From Promethearchaeota archaeon (GTDB lineage: Archaea > Asgardarchaeota > Lokiarchaeia > Sigynarchaeales > SOKP01), in assembly GCA_019058515.1 (NCBI GenBank), contig JAHPYY010000173.1, positions 1 through 64,000 of the forward strand: a stretch of DNA of 64,000 bases, in the 5' to 3' direction. Under the pieces are notes generated by a model, which was not told the DNA's origin, made no database searches, and was given only the letters and a program-made list of their open reading frames with translations. This document shows, piece after piece, positions 27,038 to 36,200 of this stretch (position 1 is its first letter; every line of letters starts with the position of its first letter). A program made the position numbers and the translations under genes.

Positions 27038-28960
27038 ATGAGTTTTGAAATTGAGTTACAAAGAATTAAAGAAGAAATACTAAGTTACCTCCCCAACGAT
27101 ATCAATGTAGAGAAAATCGAGTTCGAAGGACCAGAAATCGCAGTGTATAGTTCGGGAAATTCTTCTGCTGAGGACGAACGAACGCAAAGTTCATCAGATG
27201 TTTTGAAAGAAATTGCAAAGAACATGAGAAAACGAGTTGTCTTTCGTTGGGACATTGAAAAAAGGCAAGATCCGTCAAAAACCGAAGAATATATTCGAAA
27301 TTTGGTCGGAGAAGAAGCTGAAATATCAAACATCGAATTCGACCATACCCGAGGAGAAGTCATCATTGAATCGGGAAAACCGGGTATAGTTATTGGAAAG
27401 AAAGGAATTAACTTAAAAGAGATTAGAGCAAATACCTTTTGGCAACCCAAAACCATAAGGACGCCCCCACTATCCTCTAAAACGATTCAGCTAATACGCC
27501 AAATGCTTAAAAAGGAACGACAAACCCAAAAAGACATCTTATTGCATATAGGAAAACGCATCCATAGACCAACACTTTTTAACGATTTAGACATTAGACT
27601 AACCGCTCTAGGAGGGTTCAGGGAAGTGGGCAGATCCTGTATACTTATGCAAACGAGAGATAGTAGCGTGTTAATTGATTGCGGATTAAACATCGGAAAT
27701 CAATACGAGAGATTTCCCTTTTTCGATTTACCAGAATTTTCTTTAAGAGATCTGGATTCGGTAATCGTATCTCACGCTCATTTAGATCATTGTGGTATGG
27801 TTCCTTTCCTTTACAAATATGGGTATAGAGGTCCCGTGTATTCAACGCTTCCTACCAGAAATCTTTCGACGATGTTACAGCTAGATTACATCCAAATAAG
27901 CGAAAAAGAAGGAGTTCCACCCCCATATACAAGAAGAGATGTGAAAAACACCGTGTTACATACGATTCCTTTAGCCTGGGGCAAGGTGACGGACATCGCC
28001 CCAGATATAAAGCTTACTCTACACAACAGCGGTCATATCTTAGGATCATCTCTAGTGCATTTACACTTTGGAAAGGGCGGATATAATTTTGTGTATACTG
28101 GAGATTTTAAGTACCAGAAAACTCGATTGCTCGAAAAAGCAAATGTAAAATTCCCAAGAGTAGAAAGCTTATTAATCGAATCGACTTACGGGGGTCCGCA
28201 AGATAGAATTCCAAGCCGGCAAGAATCGGAAAAAGAATTACGACAAATCGTACAGAATACGATAAGTCGCAATGGTAAGGTGTTGATACCCGTATTGGCG
28301 GTAGGTAGAGCGCAAGAATTAATTATCGTTTTAGAAGAATTCATCTCAAAAGGGTTAATCGATCGCATTCCTGTATTCTTGGACGGATTGATCTCCGAAG
28401 CTACGGCTATTCACACGGCAAACCCAGACTTTTTGAGTAGCGATTTAAGGGAAAAAATATTGCATCAAGGTAAAAACCCCTTTTTAAGTGAGTTTTTCAC
28501 CACTGTTAGCTCTCAAGAAGAACGCCTCGATATAATTAAGGGGGGTCCTTGCATAATAATGGCGACAAGCGGCATGTTAATTGGAGGACCTTCTGTACAA
28601 TATCTTAGAGGTTTAGCTTATGATCCTAACTGTTCCCTAGTTTTTGTGTCTTACCAAGTTAATAACACTTTGGGTAGTCGCATTCAAAAAGGTTTCAAGT
28701 CGTTCACATACATAGACCCAAAAGGAAACACACAACTAGTGAAAATTAACCTGAAGGTGTTTACTCTGGAAGGTTTTTCTGGGCATTCTTCTAGAAGCCA
28801 GATCTCCCAATTCTTAAGAAGAATTACCCCCAAACCGAAGATGGTTCTGACTAATCACGGTGAGGAAAGCAAATGCGTTAGTTTATCAACGATGATCCAC
28901 AAAAAGCTAAGGAAAAGCACTAAATCATTGAAAAACCGAGAAACTGTCATTTTAAAATAA
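27038..28960 (+). CDS. fttA: KH-domain beta-CASP ribonuclease, transcription termination factor FttA (aCPSF1)
   Basis: A 640-residue metallo-beta-lactamase nuclease that cleaves nascent RNA at U-rich sites and ends transcription in archaea. Two N-terminal KH-like domains (about 1-175) include the GKPGIVIGKKGINLKEI signature. The lactamase core has LGGFREVGRS and the zinc motif SHAHLDHCG. Later motifs are SGHILGSS, TGDFKY and ESTYGG. The beta-CASP part shows VLIPVLAVGRAQE, the ATSGML motif and a terminal GFSGHSSRSQ and LTNHGE. All motifs are intact and the length is normal. The gene is monocistronic. Confidence 0.97.
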   Translation: MSFEIELQRIKEEILSYLPNDINVEKIEFEGPEIAVYSSGNSSAEDERTQSSSDVLKEIAKNMRKRVVFRWDIEKRQDPSKTEEYIRNLVGEEAEISNIEFDHTRGEVIIESGKPGIVIGKKGINLKEIRANTFWQPKTIRTPPLSSKTIQLIRQMLKKERQTQKDILLHIGKRIHRPTLFNDLDIRLTALGGFREVGRSCILMQTRDSSVLIDCGLNIGNQYERFPFFDLPEFSLRDLDSVIVSHAHLDHCGMVPFLYKYGYRGPVYSTLPTRNLSTMLQLDYIQISEKEGVPPPYTRRDVKNTVLHTIPLAWGKVTDIAPDIKLTLHNSGHILGSSLVHLHFGKGGYNFVYTGDFKYQKTRLLEKANVKFPRVESLLIESTYGGPQDRIPSRQESEKELRQIVQNTISRNGKVLIPVLAVGRAQELIIVLEEFISKGLIDRIPVFLDGLISEATAIHTANPDFLSSDLREKILHQGKNPFLSEFFTTVSSQEERLDIIKGGPCIIMATSGMLIGGPSVQYLRGLAYDPNCSLVFVSYQVNNTLGSRIQKGFKSFTYIDPKGNTQLVKINLKVFTLEGFSGHSSRSQISQFLRRITPKPKMVLTNHGEESKCVSLSTMIHKKLRKSTKSLKNRETVILK

Positions 28961-29101
28961 TTTCTATTTTAAATTGATAAGTTAAAAGCACAACTTTTTA
29001 GTCACCGGGATTAGATAACTTTTTTTAGAAATTATTTATTTCAATTAATATCAAGTTGTTTCAAGTTAATTATACGAACGATCTCAAAACGGTAGTACTT
29101 C

Positions 29102-30040
29102 TTGAATATAAAAAATTGGATTAGTAGGCATAAAACATCGGTTGCAAGACGAATTGTTCAAATTTTATCGTTTTTATTAATAAATTACGTCATGTTCGAG
29201 CTTATATTTTCAATTGACTTGACGAGCTTAGAAATGATTGTAAAGGTTCTGCCTGTATTGAATTCACCTCGAAATCCACTTTCCACGGGGGCGGGATTTT
29301 TGGAATATATCTATTTTTCTTTTACTGAGGGAATTTTCCCCTATTTATTGTTAGGGATTTTAATTTTAATTTTGTTACTGTCAAATCGATCGTTTTGCGG
29401 TTGGATTTGTCCAATAGGGGCCTTACAAGACTTGTTAAAGATTATACCCGTAAAAAGAAAACCGTTTAAACAAAACACTCATAGATTCCTGTTGAAAGTA
29501 AAGTACGTGTTTTTAGTTATCTTAAGCGTTATGATTATCCCTTTAGGGTTATCCAGGGCAATCAGTTTCACATTCTACTCTCAATTTAAAGAAAGTTTAG
29601 GCCTAATCGCTCAGAAACCAATAGGATATTTCTCACTTTCGGAATACATTTTCGTCTTTTTCCCTAACATTATTCAGGAAATGTGGGACGCGGGAACTTT
29701 GGAACCTTTATTTACCGATATTGGAGTGTTCGTTATATTTGTGTTCTACATTATAGTTATAATCCTATCAGTATGGTACCCCCGGTTTTATTGCCGTTAT
29801 ATGTGCCCTGTGGGTGCTGCTCACTCGCTAGTAAGCAATTATGCTTTTTTAAAGCTTTCAAGGAACCCTGTAAGGTGCGTTGGGAGGCAAGAATGTGGTA
29901 TATGCGAAAGAGTGTGTCCTAAACAAATCAAAATATTAGACGAGCCGTTTGATTACTTTACGGGGAACGGAGAATGCAACTTCTGCTTGAAGTGCAAAGA
30001 AGCGTGTCCTTATATTGCAATAAGCTTCCGTTTCGGGTAA
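29102..30040 (+). CDS. Membrane-bound polyferredoxin (NapH/YccM-like)
   Basis: A 312-residue membrane protein with about four or five helices and cysteine motifs of the NapH/NosR type. CGWICPIGALQDL and CRYMCPVGAAHSL lie at the membrane surface. The C-terminus carries two [4Fe-4S] ferredoxin motifs, CGICERVCP (preceded by another Cys) and CNFCLKCKEACP. It would pass electrons across or along the membrane. No partner oxidoreductase is adjacent. The start is probably TTG 29102. Confidence 0.88.
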   Translation: MNIKNWISRHKTSVARRIVQILSFLLINYVMFELIFSIDLTSLEMIVKVLPVLNSPRNPLSTGAGFLEYIYFSFTEGIFPYLLLGILILILLLSNRSFCGWICPIGALQDLLKIIPVKRKPFKQNTHRFLLKVKYVFLVILSVMIIPLGLSRAISFTFYSQFKESLGLIAQKPIGYFSLSEYIFVFFPNIIQEMWDAGTLEPLFTDIGVFVIFVFYIIVIILSVWYPRFYCRYMCPVGAAHSLVSNYAFLKLSRNPVRCVGRQECGICERVCPKQIKILDEPFDYFTGNGECNFCLKCKEACPYIAISFRFG

Positions 30041-30213
30041 AAAAGAAGACTTAACCTAATAAAACCTTTTTCTAATCATTCATTTTTCAAAATTGGTACT
30101 AACTTCTCTCTAATCGAAAAATTAAATATATATATCCAATTTCATATTGATATCCTTAGAGCTAAACAAAACAAACCCTCTATAAGATAATAATTACGAG
30201 GATTGAGGATTCC

Positions 30214-31446
30214 ATGGATTTAAAGAAAATTGAGCATCTGAGATTACGATTAAGAAGGGATAGTGACATAGGGATTCATGGTATATTAGATTCTGACGCA
30301 AGTCGTCAATACATCGAGCGCGAAGAAAACGGGTATGAAGATATTCGACCGCCGTTTTTTAGAGATGTCGATCGTATCGTGCATTCAAAAGCTTACGCGA
30401 GATATATTGATAAAACGCAAGTCTTTTTCGATATGGATACATTTAACGCAAATATTACCCATCGTAGCTTACATGTTATCCTTGTATCGAGAATCAGTCG
30501 GCAAATTGGAAGAATACTTAAACTTAACACAGATCTAATAGAAGCTGTAAGTCTAGGACACGATATCGGGCATTCTCCGGCGGGTCACTTAGGTGAACAG
30601 ATTCTAAACGACCTAAGCAAAAAATACGGTTTGGGAGGTTACTTACACAATGCCCAAGGGATTCGCTGGCTTACTAAATTAGAAAAGCGATTTCCAAAAC
30701 AACCCGCAAAGGGATTGAATCTAACTTTACAAGTGTTGGATGGAATATTGTGCCACGATGGAGAGGTAAACGAGCAAAAGTTAAGACCTATTAAAATAAA
30801 CGGGAAAACTTGGGAAGACCATCTACGCGAATACGAAGATTCGTTTGGTGTAAATGAGATCAAGCGGATTCCAATGTCGTACGAAGCGGTTGCTGTAAGG
30901 TTTGCTGACACGATCTCCTACATTGGAAGAGACATCGAAGACGCTATACTCTTAAAGTTTATCAAGCGTTCTGACATACCTCAATATTGCCGAAGCACGC
31001 TAGGAGACACGAATCGCAAAATAGTTAATTCGCTTATAATGGATCTGTTAACCTATAGTCTCGACAATGATACGATCGGATACAGCGAGCCAATATTCGA
31101 TGCGCTTAAAGAGTTAAAGCTTTTTAACTACGCTAATATTTACAACAAGCGAGATTTGTTAGTTGATAAAATTAGCAACGATCATTATTTCGACATCTTA
31201 TTAAAGAAATTTGAAGCTATTTTCGAAGTATGTTTAGAGGATCTCGAAAACGAAAAGTACGACACCCCTATCTTTAAAGATCACATTGAATACATCGACG
31301 ATCCAAGTTATTCTACTTATTACTGGCCCCTCAAAGAGGATAACCAACTGAGTTTAATTGTGCGAGATTACATTGCGGGAATGTCGGATAAGTATTTCAA
31401 CGACACGTATTTAAAGTTGATTGAAAGACCGCGCGGAGCCCATTAG
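30214..31446 (+). CDS. dGTPase-like HD-domain phosphohydrolase
   Basis: A 410-residue HD-superfamily protein like deoxyguanosine triphosphate triphosphohydrolases. The metal ligands appear in order: HRSLH, then LGHDIGHSPAGH, and RFADTISYIGRDIEDA, which supplies the final Asp. The segment VHSKAYARYIDKTQVF corresponds to the conserved start of the family. Such enzymes remove triphosphate from dNTPs, and some protect against phage by draining dNTPs. A good ribosome site (GAGGATT) precedes the ATG. It is followed by a DUF2061 gene on the same strand. Confidence 0.9.
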   Translation: MDLKKIEHLRLRLRRDSDIGIHGILDSDASRQYIEREENGYEDIRPPFFRDVDRIVHSKAYARYIDKTQVFFDMDTFNANITHRSLHVILVSRISRQIGRILKLNTDLIEAVSLGHDIGHSPAGHLGEQILNDLSKKYGLGGYLHNAQGIRWLTKLEKRFPKQPAKGLNLTLQVLDGILCHDGEVNEQKLRPIKINGKTWEDHLREYEDSFGVNEIKRIPMSYEAVAVRFADTISYIGRDIEDAILLKFIKRSDIPQYCRSTLGDTNRKIVNSLIMDLLTYSLDNDTIGYSEPIFDALKELKLFNYANIYNKRDLLVDKISNDHYFDILLKKFEAIFEVCLEDLENEKYDTPIFKDHIEYIDDPSYSTYYWPLKEDNQLSLIVRDYIAGMSDKYFNDTYLKLIERPRGAH

Positions 31447-31515
31447 TTTTTGATTTGTTTTTAGTTAATATGTCTATAACCGCGATCTTAAATACGCTTA
31501 CGCGATATTATTACT

Positions 31516-32025
31516 TTGATAATCGTGCCAAAGAAAAAACTTGACCTCAAGAACCTAGAGTGGAAAACGAGTATAATAAAGTCTATTATATATAGAGCTA
31601 TCACGCTGGTTTTAGGCACCTTAACGGCGTACGTTTTCACAGGGAGCCTCGCAATAGCAACAGGTACCGCGTTATTGACTGAAGCGGTGCAAGCCGTAAA
31701 TTATTTCGTGTACGAACTTATCTGGAGCAATTATTCGAGGAAAAAGATCGAGAAAGAAGTGTTAGAGAGGATGAAACGAAGAGAGGTAGAGTTTTTAATC
31801 GATTTAGACTCTTTAAAACAACTAGCGTTCGAGATGAGCCTTATCAACACTTTTATTCCCCGTATTTATCTTTCGGTTAAAAATTTCTACAAAAGAATTC
31901 TCGCTAACGAGAATTTAAAAGAAATTCACGAAGAGGTCGCAACTTACAAAGAAAACTTCGAATTGATTCATTCAGGGAGAAAAATGTTTTTCGAAAAAGA
32001 TAAAGCTAAAGATGTGAATGATTAA
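31516..32025 (+). CDS. DUF2061 membrane protein
   Basis: A 169-residue protein with a two-helix DUF2061 domain at about residues 15-75 (WKTSIIKSIIYRAITLVLGT, then ATGTALLTEAVQAVNYFVYEL). A charged helical cytosolic tail follows. The family has no established function. The start is either TTG 31516 or GTG 31525; the latter gives the basic N-terminus MPKKKLDLKN and is as likely. It is probably cotranscribed with the dGTPase-like gene 70 bases upstream. Confidence 0.8.
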   Translation: MIIVPKKKLDLKNLEWKTSIIKSIIYRAITLVLGTLTAYVFTGSLAIATGTALLTEAVQAVNYFVYELIWSNYSRKKIEKEVLERMKRREVEFLIDLDSLKQLAFEMSLINTFIPRIYLSVKNFYKRILANENLKEIHEEVATYKENFELIHSGRKMFFEKDKAKDVND

Positions 32026-32396
32026 TTCGCTAAAAAAATTTTATTTCTGAATATTCCATTTTTTTACTATAAATACAAAATACTCAATGAACGCATCAGA
32101 ATATATATATTAATGCGAGATATCTGTGAGGAGAGATATTTAAAAGCGATCATTACTATATGTAAATTGGATTATACAGATAATGGAGGATATGATAACT
32201 TCAGTTTCAAGGCTATTTTTTAAAAAAAAAGTAAACCCTGTTTTAAGACCCAGATCTCGAATCTGGGCTAAACCCCGTGACTGAAAAAAAAACCCCGTTT
32301 GAATTGAACTGAAAAAAAAACTCTTTTTATCTTCCATTTGTATAATCCTCCTTTTTTAAGGACTATATAACCTACACCAAAAAAAGAGATAAGTAT
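32026..32396. other. Spacer with hairpin, three A9/T9 tracts and a possible small frame
   Basis: This 370-base spacer is unusually structured. A perfect hairpin, CCCAGAT-CTCGA-ATCTGGG, lies at 32249-32267. Nine-base A runs lie at 32222-32230, 32284-32292 and 32312-32320. The 14-mer ACTGAAAAAAAAAC is repeated at 32280 and 32308. On the minus strand these are T9 tracts downstream of tRNA-Gln. A 65-codon minus frame (32140-32337) has a GGAGG nine bases before its ATG and a TATATAG box near 32366. I cannot tell a peptide gene from a tract of terminators. Confidence 0.45.
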
Positions 32397-32468
32397 AGCC
32401 CGGCACGGATTCGAACCGTGGTCTCGGGATTCAGAGTCCCAAATGCTTGGCCACTACACTACCGGGCT
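32397..32468 (-). tRNA. tRNA-Gln (CTG)
   Basis: The minus-strand sequence folds with acceptor stem AGCCCGG/CCGGGCT. The anticodon stem TGGGA/TCCCG encloses the loop CTCTGAA (anticodon CTG). The T arm is CACGG-TTCGAAT-CCGTG. It is 72 bases long, without intron or encoded CCA. Confidence 0.94.
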
Positions 32469-32582
32469 AATTATGAGCTTAAGAAAAATACAATTAGCAA
32501 ATTAGGTAATATTCTAATGCCAATAAAGTTTATTTCAAATATTAATCTGTTAATAAGTTAAGTGTTTAAAGTGCTTTATTAG

Positions 32583-32933
32583 CTAACCCATGCGCTTGAT
32601 TACATGGTATCCGTATTGAGTTTTAACGGGTTGAGAAATCTCGCCAATCTGTAGTTTAGTGCACGCGTTCCAGAAGGATGCAACCATCTTACCTTTTGGA
32701 AATTCTCCTAGATTTCCCCCCTTATTCTTGCTGGGGCATTCTGAGAATTGCCGGGCCAACTTTTCGAAATTTTCTCCAGCTTTCAAGTCTTCGCATATTT
32801 CTTGGGCTTTACTCATTTTGTTTACGAGGATGTGGCTTGCTTTAATTTTTCCTCCCTTAATGGGTGCTCCCTTTGATTTTAGTCCGCCCCCTCCGGGTTT
32901 CTTATACCCTTTACCGTACTTTTTTTGTCCCAT
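32583..32933 (-). CDS. Parvulin-type peptidyl-prolyl isomerase
   Basis: A 116-residue rotamase. The parvulin domain spans about residues 28-116: KIKASHILVNK with the active-site His, ENFEKLARQFSECPSKNKGG, NLGEFPKGKMVASFW, and the closing VKTQYGYHVIKRMG. The first 27 residues are rich in Lys and Gly (MGQKKYGKGYKKPGGGG) and look disordered and nucleic-acid binding, a layout shared with eukaryotic PIN4/Par14. There is no signal peptide, so it acts in the cytosol. It lies downstream of the NikR-like gene on the same strand. Confidence 0.93.
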   Translation of the reverse strand: MGQKKYGKGYKKPGGGGLKSKGAPIKGGKIKASHILVNKMSKAQEICEDLKAGENFEKLARQFSECPSKNKGGNLGEFPKGKMVASFWNACTKLQIGEISQPVKTQYGYHVIKRMG

Positions 32934-33045
32934 AATGATTTATTCGGTGTATTTTGATACTTAATTAATATTAACTTGCAATAAGTAAAATCTTTCAAGG
33001 TAAAAATTTTACTCTTTTCCGCTATTGTAAAATTCCTTATAAGCC

Positions 33046-33468
33046 CTAAGTAAGGATAAGATACCTAAAATTAATTAATTCTTTAATTCCGTTGACTTCC
33101 ACTACGAACTTTTGGAATTGGTCGACAGTGCCTTCAAAGATCATAAAAATCGTAATGTTATCGCGCTGATAATGGGAATTCTTCGATATAATCTCATCCT
33201 GATATTGGGATTCTATAGAGTTGAGTTTCTTTTGAATATTTGGGTCGTTAGGAAGGATAATAATCATGTTACCTATTACCGATTTGGTTAAAGTAGCGAG
33301 TTCGTACGAGGATTCTAAGCCTGGAGAGTCAATAGTGGACATTAGCCTTAAAAGCGCGTCCCTAACTAACTTCGATTTGTTTTCGTATTGATTTCTGCTA
33401 ACTAACTTGTCTAAAAATCGTTTTAAACTCTCATTTAAGCTTATACTTATTATAGGAACGATATCCAC
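33046..33468 (-). CDS. NikR/CopG-like ribbon-helix-helix regulator
   Basis: A 140-residue regulator. The N-terminal ribbon-helix-helix has the pattern IISISLNESLKRFLDKL and then NKSKLVRDALLRLM. The C-terminal half has the alternating strand/helix pattern of the NikR ACT-like domain (GNMIIILPN, NITIFMIFEG). The nickel-binding His-x13-His-x-His...Cys set of NikR is not evident: only one histidine (in NSHYQRDN) is near the expected place and no Cys is present. The effector may therefore be something else. The start is GTG 33468. The gene lies between a large zinc-finger protein gene and the parvulin gene. Confidence 0.75.
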   Translation of the reverse strand: MDIVPIISISLNESLKRFLDKLVSRNQYENKSKLVRDALLRLMSTIDSPGLESSYELATLTKSVIGNMIIILPNDPNIQKKLNSIESQYQDEIISKNSHYQRDNITIFMIFEGTVDQFQKFVVEVNGIKELINFRYLILT

Positions 33469-33609
33469 CTAATTGTTTGGTACATTTATGGGTTAATATT
33501 TACATTCTTCTAATATTATTTAAACCTTTATTAACCCATCTTTTAAATTTTAAAAATTTCTACTAAAGATAAGCTTTTCATAAGGGAGATCCCCCAAATT
33601 AACACATTT

Positions 33610-35982
33610 CTAAAGTTTTATAGATCTCGTGAGAACGTTTTTGAATTTTTCTACATCTTCGACCAACGAATCTGCGTCTTCGTCTGAAATCTTGTCCTCT
33701 TTTTCGTAAGAGTTTAATCGAGTTAACCAGAATTCAATTCTACCTAAAATGGCGTTGTCGTCCCCAAGAATTTTGCGTAACCGGATAAAGGTATCGTGTA
33801 ACTTGTTTCTAATGTTTTGTGCCTTCCACCTCAACATACAATAGTCGCTAACTTCTGCAAGATTCTGCGTAATGGCCATAACATCGATAGTTTTTTCTCG
33901 CTCTTCCGCTTTAATTTTTCGAATGATGTTTATTTCCTCGAACAAGAGTTCAATAACCTTGGCGAGAAATCCGGTTAATTGTCCAGGATTATTGCACCAA
34001 ACTCTCACTTCTAAGGATTGACTTGTTGCAGAAACGAATATTCGAGTAATAATACGACCACCAGTTACCTTTGCTTCGGCGCAGTGCCAACTTTCTGCCT
34101 CGTAATTGTTATTTGAGTCTCCACCTTCGTACGAGGTTACCATACTGGTTTCGAATCGCTTCAGAGTTCTTATCGCCGCTCGGAAAGCCAATCGAGGGTC
34201 GATGTCTGCGATTAAGAACGCTCTCGCGTCGTTAGGTAAGCTTTGAATGGCTAATTGGCAATCTTCAATATTTGACATCGAAGTACACACCAAAGGACAT
34301 TTGATTTGAACTTCTTTCTTTCGAATAGGAATAGTTCTTTGCGTTCCAGAAGCGTTTTTGTAAATGACGGTGCCCCCAAAATTAGAAATCCCGCATTCTT
34401 TTGGCTCAACGTAAAAATCTACTCCCCTCGAATTGTTCGATTCGATTACGGGAACGTTAATCAATGCCTCTTTTACTTTATAGCTAGTAGGAGTGTCTAA
34501 CAATACTTTCACATTGTTTATAGCCATGGAACTATTGTTTCTTACCACTACTTTGAATCGTACCTGACCCCCTACAAAATCGTAATCTCTTAATACTTCT
34601 ATTTTATCTTCGTCGGTATGATCTTCTGTTGCGGGTTTTTTTGCTCGTTCGGCAGGTACAGCGGCACTAACGCTGTATGCCACAAATAATCTTTTAGCCA
34701 TATCAATGTATCCGTCAATTTCTCCTTTGCCTATAAGTTGAGCTAATATTTCTTCGATCGTAGACTCGGTAACTCCTAATCGATTAGAAAGCTCTCTCAA
34801 GGGCATCGTCCTATAAGCTCGAGCCAACTCCTTAATTTTTCCCTCGAAATAGTGGTCGGTCATAAATTCCCGTCTTTGGGTGAATATCCCCTTAATAGTA
34901 CCGTTTTTTATTAAATTGTGAAGGCTTTTTCTCGCAAGCTCAATAGCAATTTTTAAGTCGTTTGCGAGTTTGGAGAGCTCGAATAACCCGTGCTGTTTTG
35001 CGTATTGCTTAATTTCGTTGTAAATTTGATTTGAAGTGATTATTTGATTTCCTCTATCTGCAAAAAATCCGTCGATAGCTTTTGCTCGCATTAGATTTAC
35101 ACAGAAAGTTTTAATTAACTCTTTCGGAATGTTTAAAGTTTTAGTTAACTCATCTAATGAAATCCTTCCCTTACTATTTATATCTTTTATTAAGCTATCG
35201 GTTATATATTTCTGAGTGTAATATCTTTTCTTGTTCTTAGTGAAAGACCCTTTAATTTGAAATCCACTGATTAACTTATACACGACTTTCAACGCCACTT
35301 CAGAGCTCGTATCTAACATAAGAGCGAGATCAGCCACTTTTATGATTCCCTCGTCGTAAAATTTTGAAAGGATTTTTTCTCTTAGCTCTGGAGAGATATA
35401 ATAAAACATCTGGTTTTTTTGGTCAATTATGCCGTAGATTCGTTCTTCTTCAATATATTTATTTATTAATTTAATCATTTCGTGCGCAGGAATGTTAAAT
35501 GTACTGATAATCGTTGAGAAATTTGTAATAGGAGCTCGTTTGAGCAGTTGAAGGAAACAGTTGGGGCATATTTGCTTTCCTTCTACATACTTTAATTTCC
35601 TTCCACACAACTTATCGCTTCTAATTAGGTTTTGGCGTTGCGCTTCCTTTAATAGCTGTTCTCTCGAGAGAAAAAACAACCCCGGTGTTTTTAGGTAGGA
35701 GTTCCACCCGCATGAGTTATTAGTACACTCGAGATAATAGTGCCCCGACGAGAGTTTTTCAATCTTGAGAAGTGCGTTGCACTCTGGACAGCGACTGTTT
35801 TCAATAACCGAACAACGAAACCCTTTATCTACAGCGCTTGCCTTCGAATAGAGCAAATTATGTTTCTTACACATCCATTTCTCAGTTGTGGTGGCGTGAT
35901 TAATACAAAAATGTTCTCCACATTTTTCACAAGTGTAGTCAATGTTTTGGTTTTCACAGAATAAGCATTTCATGTTTTTCAC
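33610..35982 (-). CDS. Large zinc-finger, tandem winged-helix, beta-sandwich protein
   Basis: An unrecognised 790-residue protein. Residues 1-140 hold several zinc modules: a Cys/His cluster like AN1 or B-box fingers (CLFC, CEKC, CINH, CKKH), a C4 ribbon (CPEC to CTNNSC) and another (CGRK to CPNC). Residues 150-430 are serial winged-helix units (for example ISLDELTKTLNIPKEL and MPLRELSNRLGVTESTIEEI). The layout recalls UFL1-type proteins. Residues 455-560 look like an Ig-type beta sandwich (VRFKVVVRNNSSMAINNVKV). Residues 575-685 are an alpha/beta domain, and the tail is helical. The sandwich plus alpha/beta pair recalls adaptor or coatomer appendages. Both comparisons are inference. Confidence 0.8.
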   Translation of the reverse strand: MKNMKCLFCENQNIDYTCEKCGEHFCINHATTTEKWMCKKHNLLYSKASAVDKGFRCSVIENSRCPECNALLKIEKLSSGHYYLECTNNSCGWNSYLKTPGLFFLSREQLLKEAQRQNLIRSDKLCGRKLKYVEGKQICPNCFLQLLKRAPITNFSTIISTFNIPAHEMIKLINKYIEEERIYGIIDQKNQMFYYISPELREKILSKFYDEGIIKVADLALMLDTSSEVALKVVYKLISGFQIKGSFTKNKKRYYTQKYITDSLIKDINSKGRISLDELTKTLNIPKELIKTFCVNLMRAKAIDGFFADRGNQIITSNQIYNEIKQYAKQHGLFELSKLANDLKIAIELARKSLHNLIKNGTIKGIFTQRREFMTDHYFEGKIKELARAYRTMPLRELSNRLGVTESTIEEILAQLIGKGEIDGYIDMAKRLFVAYSVSAAVPAERAKKPATEDHTDEDKIEVLRDYDFVGGQVRFKVVVRNNSSMAINNVKVLLDTPTSYKVKEALINVPVIESNNSRGVDFYVEPKECGISNFGGTVIYKNASGTQRTIPIRKKEVQIKCPLVCTSMSNIEDCQLAIQSLPNDARAFLIADIDPRLAFRAAIRTLKRFETSMVTSYEGGDSNNNYEAESWHCAEAKVTGGRIITRIFVSATSQSLEVRVWCNNPGQLTGFLAKVIELLFEEINIIRKIKAEEREKTIDVMAITQNLAEVSDYCMLRWKAQNIRNKLHDTFIRLRKILGDDNAILGRIEFWLTRLNSYEKEDKISDEDADSLVEDVEKFKNVLTRSIKL

Positions 35983-36200
35983 TAAAAAGTATAATCTTGT
36001 TTAATTCCACTATAATAATAAAATAATTAATGATAATAATATTTTTTTTAGAGTCCAAAAGTTACATATGAAAATCAAGCTGAAGCTCAATAATTTACAA
36101 ATAAATTCAAAAATTTTAATCTTCCGCTTTCATGGAAAAACGGAATCAAATATTTACATTTGTAAGTTAAAGTGGTTGAAATTTAAGGAATACTACGGGA

